Source of the DNA: Pseudomonas fluorescens
GTDB taxonomy: Bacteria; Pseudomonadota; Gammaproteobacteria; Pseudomonadales; Pseudomonadaceae
Reading direction: 5' to 3'
Assembly (NCBI RefSeq): GCF_902497855.1
Contig: NZ_CABVHU010000015.1
Span: 106,760 to 170,759 of the forward strand
Length of the DNA: 64,000 nucleotides
Positions 62,015 to 64,000 of this stretch are shown here, one piece after another. Numbering within the stretch: position 1 is the stretch's first letter; the number at the start of each line of letters is the position of its first letter. Position numbers and translations under genes: made by a program. Under the pieces are notes generated by a model. It ran no database searches. It was given only the letters and a program-made list of their open reading frames with translations, and was not told the DNA's origin.

Positions 62015-62974
62015 ATGCTCGCTCTTTCCCAGCCCAATCAGGCACCAATGCTTTCTCCTCCTGCCCACTGGCAACCCGAAGCTCCCCTCGAACTTCTTCA
62101 TCTGGATTGGCTAAACCGATCAGGCATCGAAGTCGCCGTCCTGCGCCTGGATCAGATCGACCCGCTGATCAGCGGCAACAAGTGGTTCAAGCTCACCGAA
62201 CACCTCAAGGCCGCTGACCTGGCCGGGGCCAAGGGCATCATCAGCCTGGGCGGCGCCCACTCCAATCACTTGCATGCCCTGGCCGCCGCTGGCAAACGCT
62301 TCGGTTTCCCCACTGTCGGTCTGCTGCGCGGACATCCGCAAGACACCCCCACGGTGCAAGACCTGCAGGCGTTCGGCATGGCGTTGCACTGGTTGGGTTA
62401 TGGCGGTTATCGCGCACGGCACGCCCCCGGTTTCTGGCAGCCATGGCGGTCGCAATATCCCGATCTGCAGCCGGTGCCGGAAGGTGGCGGCGGTTTGCCG
62501 GGCGCCAAGGGCTGCATGCCGCTGAAAACCATGGTCAGCGAGCAGTTGAGCGGTCTGGGGTGGAGCGACTACGACGGCTGGTGGCTGGCCTGCGGCACCG
62601 GCACGACCCTGGCCGGCCTGGTGCTGGCCGAAGCGGGCGAGCATCCGGTGCATGGCGCCCTGGCAGTGCCCGACGATCATGGTGTGGCGCAGCAGGTCCA
62701 GGGCATTGTGCAGGAAGCGGGGTTGGTCGATACCGCCTATGAACTGCTGGACGCCAGTCGGGGGGGCTTTGCCAAAGTCGATCCGCTGTTGCTCGAATTC
62801 ATCGAGCGGACCGAGCGGGCCAGCGGCATTCCCCTCGAACCGCTGTACACCGGCAAAGCCCTACTGGCACTTAAGCAGCAAGTCGACGCCGGTAAGTTTC
62901 CCCGGGGAACGCGCCTGATCTTCATCCATACCGGCGGCTTGCAAGGCCGCCGGGGGTTCAATCCACAGAGATAA
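62015..62974 (+). CDS. D-cysteine desulfhydrase / ACC deaminase family PLP enzyme
   Basis: A 319-residue fold-type II PLP enzyme. The PLP lysine is in SGNKWFKL (K56 or K59), the substrate-binding SLGGAHSNHLHALAAAG follows, and the phosphate loop is CGTGTTLAGLVLA. Members break D-cysteine to pyruvate, H2S and ammonia, or, less often, deaminate 1-aminocyclopropane-1-carboxylate; key ACC-deaminase residues cannot be judged here, and D-cysteine desulfhydrase seems more likely. The start is at 62015 or 62048; neither has a clear ribosome site. A REP array ends right before it. Confidence 0.87.
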   Translation: MLALSQPNQAPMLSPPAHWQPEAPLELLHLDWLNRSGIEVAVLRLDQIDPLISGNKWFKLTEHLKAADLAGAKGIISLGGAHSNHLHALAAAGKRFGFPTVGLLRGHPQDTPTVQDLQAFGMALHWLGYGGYRARHAPGFWQPWRSQYPDLQPVPEGGGGLPGAKGCMPLKTMVSEQLSGLGWSDYDGWWLACGTGTTLAGLVLAEAGEHPVHGALAVPDDHGVAQQVQGIVQEAGLVDTAYELLDASRGGFAKVDPLLLEFIERTERASGIPLEPLYTGKALLALKQQVDAGKFPRGTRLIFIHTGGLQGRRGFNPQR

Positions 62975-62979
62975 AGTTC

Positions 62980-63125
62980 GTGGCGAGGGAGCTTGTCGGA
63001 ACGCCGCACCGTCCCGCTGGGCTGCGAAGCGGCCCCAAAAAAGCCGAACGCGCATGACCTGATTGACCTCGGCCAACCGTTTTGCGCCTGCTACGCAGTC
63101 GAGCGGGAGCAAGCTCCCTCGCCAC
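62980..63125. repeat. 146-bp inverted repeat (GTGGCGAGGGAGCTTG type)
   Basis: The 16-bp ends GTGGCGAGGGAGCTTG (62980-62995) and CAAGCTCCCTCGCCAC (63110-63125) are exact inverted copies. This is a different REP subfamily from the others in the window. Between convergent genes. Confidence 0.85.
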
Positions 63126-63161
63126 AAATGATCACTTGCCCAGGCGTTTTCTCATCACGGT

Positions 63162-63710
63162 TCAACCGCGCTTGGGCATCATCCGCAGCAACGTGTTATC
63201 CCCCACCACATAATGGTGATAAATCCCCGCCAGGGCATGCAGGCCGATCAGCCAGTAACCCAGGGTGCCGCCGAGTTCATGCCAGCCCTGGATCTGCTTG
63301 GCCAACGCCTTGTCCTCCGCGACCAGCAGCGGCAAATCGAAACCATAGAACATCACTTGATGGCCCTTGGCACTGGTGACCAGCCAGCCCAGTATCGGCA
63401 TGGCGATCATGAACAGGTACAACGCCCAGTGCATCAATTTCGCCAACAGGGTTTGCCAGCGGGGGGAGGCCGGGAAGATCTGCGGTGCCGGACCCAGGCT
63501 GCGGGCGAACAGTCTCAACCAGACCAGCACGAACACGGTCAAACCCAGCATGAAGTGCGATTCGGTGATCAGCGTGCGACCGCCGCTGCCTTTGGGAAAG
63601 ATCCCGCGAAACTCGATACAGGCGTAGACCAGCGCCAGCAGGACCAGCATCAACCAGTGCAGGGCGATCGACACGGTGCTGTAGCGCGAGTCGGAATTCT
63701 TCCAGGGCAT
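63162..63710 (-). CDS. cybB: Cytochrome b561 (CybB type)
   Basis: A 182-residue membrane protein with four hydrophobic helices. The haem histidines are in YSTVSIALHWLMLVLLAL (H18), ITESHFMLGLTVF (H52), QGWHELGGTLGYWLIGLHAL and IYHHYVVGDN. Length fits bacterial b561, which passes electrons between quinol and haem, for instance from superoxide. Start at 63710. Convergent with the desulfhydrase gene. Confidence 0.9.
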   Translation of the reverse strand: MPWKNSDSRYSTVSIALHWLMLVLLALVYACIEFRGIFPKGSGGRTLITESHFMLGLTVFVLVWLRLFARSLGPAPQIFPASPRWQTLLAKLMHWALYLFMIAMPILGWLVTSAKGHQVMFYGFDLPLLVAEDKALAKQIQGWHELGGTLGYWLIGLHALAGIYHHYVVGDNTLLRMMPKRG

Positions 63711-63796
63711 ACGGCGTTCCTCACAGGTCAGGTCAGGCCACCGTTCTTGGTCGACGATGTGCGTTTAACTGTAATCCTGTTTCGCCGGGTTTGCCT

Positions 63797-64000
63797 CTGT
63801 AGGAGCTGGCTTGCCAGCGAAGAGGCCATCACATTCAACATAAATGTTGACTGGTCTGACGCCTTCGCGAGCACTGTAGGAGCTGGCTTGCCAGCGAAGA
63901 GGCCATCACATTCAACATAAATGTTGACTGGTCTGACGCCTTCGCGAGCACTGTAGGAGCTGGCTTGCCAGCGAAGAGGCCATCACATTCAACATAAATG
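63797..64000. repeat. Tandem REP array, 77-bp period, continuing past the window
   Basis: CTGTAGGAGCTGGCTTGCC starts at 63797, 63874 and 63951. Each unit has a full left REP and only a short right REP remnant (CTTCGCGAGCA), with the spacer ATTCAACATAAATGTTGAC. The array is cut by the window end. Confidence 0.95.

Noticed and set aside
61313..62037. Long open frames of 160-240 codons on both strands
   Set aside because: They run through the 135-bp REPIN array and repeat the same 45 residues; the period is a multiple of three, so the frame stays open by chance.
1..64000. CRISPR array
   Set aside because: The regular repeats seen are REP arrays with long, identical spacers; no short direct repeats with unique spacers and no cas genes are present.

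Overview
This is chromosomal DNA of a Pseudomonas species, almost certainly of the P. fluorescens group. The reasons are the core gene order folD - tRNA-Arg/His/Leu - tig - clpP - clpX - lon - hupB - ppiD, the high GC content with Pseudomonas-type small conserved genes (DUF3509, DUF6124/DUF3077-like, DUF1993, DUF4174), and the dense scatter of REP/REPIN palindromes typical of that group. All coordinates, starts and motifs below were read from the sequence by eye; no database search was possible.

Region by region. 1-520 is a tandemly amplified REP array. 550-11.5 kb holds housekeeping and metabolic genes: DUF3509, an acyl-CoA synthetase, an ankyrin protein, a PstS/OmpA fusion protein behind a well-formed PHO box, DNA polymerase II (polB), DUF1810, an aldo/keto reductase, a lipoprotein, a TauE/SafE exporter and a VOC protein. 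11.7-16.7 kb holds a DUF4174 protein, then an accessory patch: a two-gene Septu-like anti-phage module (PtuB-like HNH nuclease and PtuA-like ATPase, overlapping by 8 bp), a structured leader in front of a DUF6124-type gene, and a class C beta-lactamase. 16.7-23.4 kb is a type VI secretion effector cassette on the minus strand (vgrG - tle3-like lipase - tla3-like adaptor - PAAR - small ORF).

23.7-27.4 kb is a glucarate module: gudD and an MFS importer, divergent from a FadR-type regulator. 27.5-44 kb is a mixture of transporters (EamA, AI-2E/PerM type, SstT, MFS, TerC), regulators (LysR, NhaR), the U32 protein TrhP/YegQ, a shikimate-dehydrogenase-like enzyme, YceH, small membrane or lipoproteins, three small acidic Pro/Asp-rich proteins and PbpG. 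44.09-44.87 kb is a 782-bp non-coding element bounded by inverted repeats, with nested long palindromes.

44.9-55.4 kb is the conserved proteostasis cluster. It includes a sigma32-type promoter in front of lon, a consensus sigma70 promoter in front of hupB, and a tRNA-like RNA between hupB and ppiD that keeps an acceptor stem and CCA but refolds into only two arms. 55.4-64 kb holds a DUF2242 lipoprotein, an AraC regulator with a nitrilase-family protein that lacks two of its three catalytic residues, fadH (2,4-dienoyl-CoA reductase), a D-cysteine desulfhydrase/ACC-deaminase family enzyme and a cytochrome b561. This end also carries two further tandem REP arrays (135-bp and 77-bp periods), the last running off the window.

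The accessory content is concentrated at 12.5-23.4 kb (defence plus T6SS attack) and in the repeat clusters. I see no integrase, transposase, CRISPR array, rRNA gene or RAYT gene.
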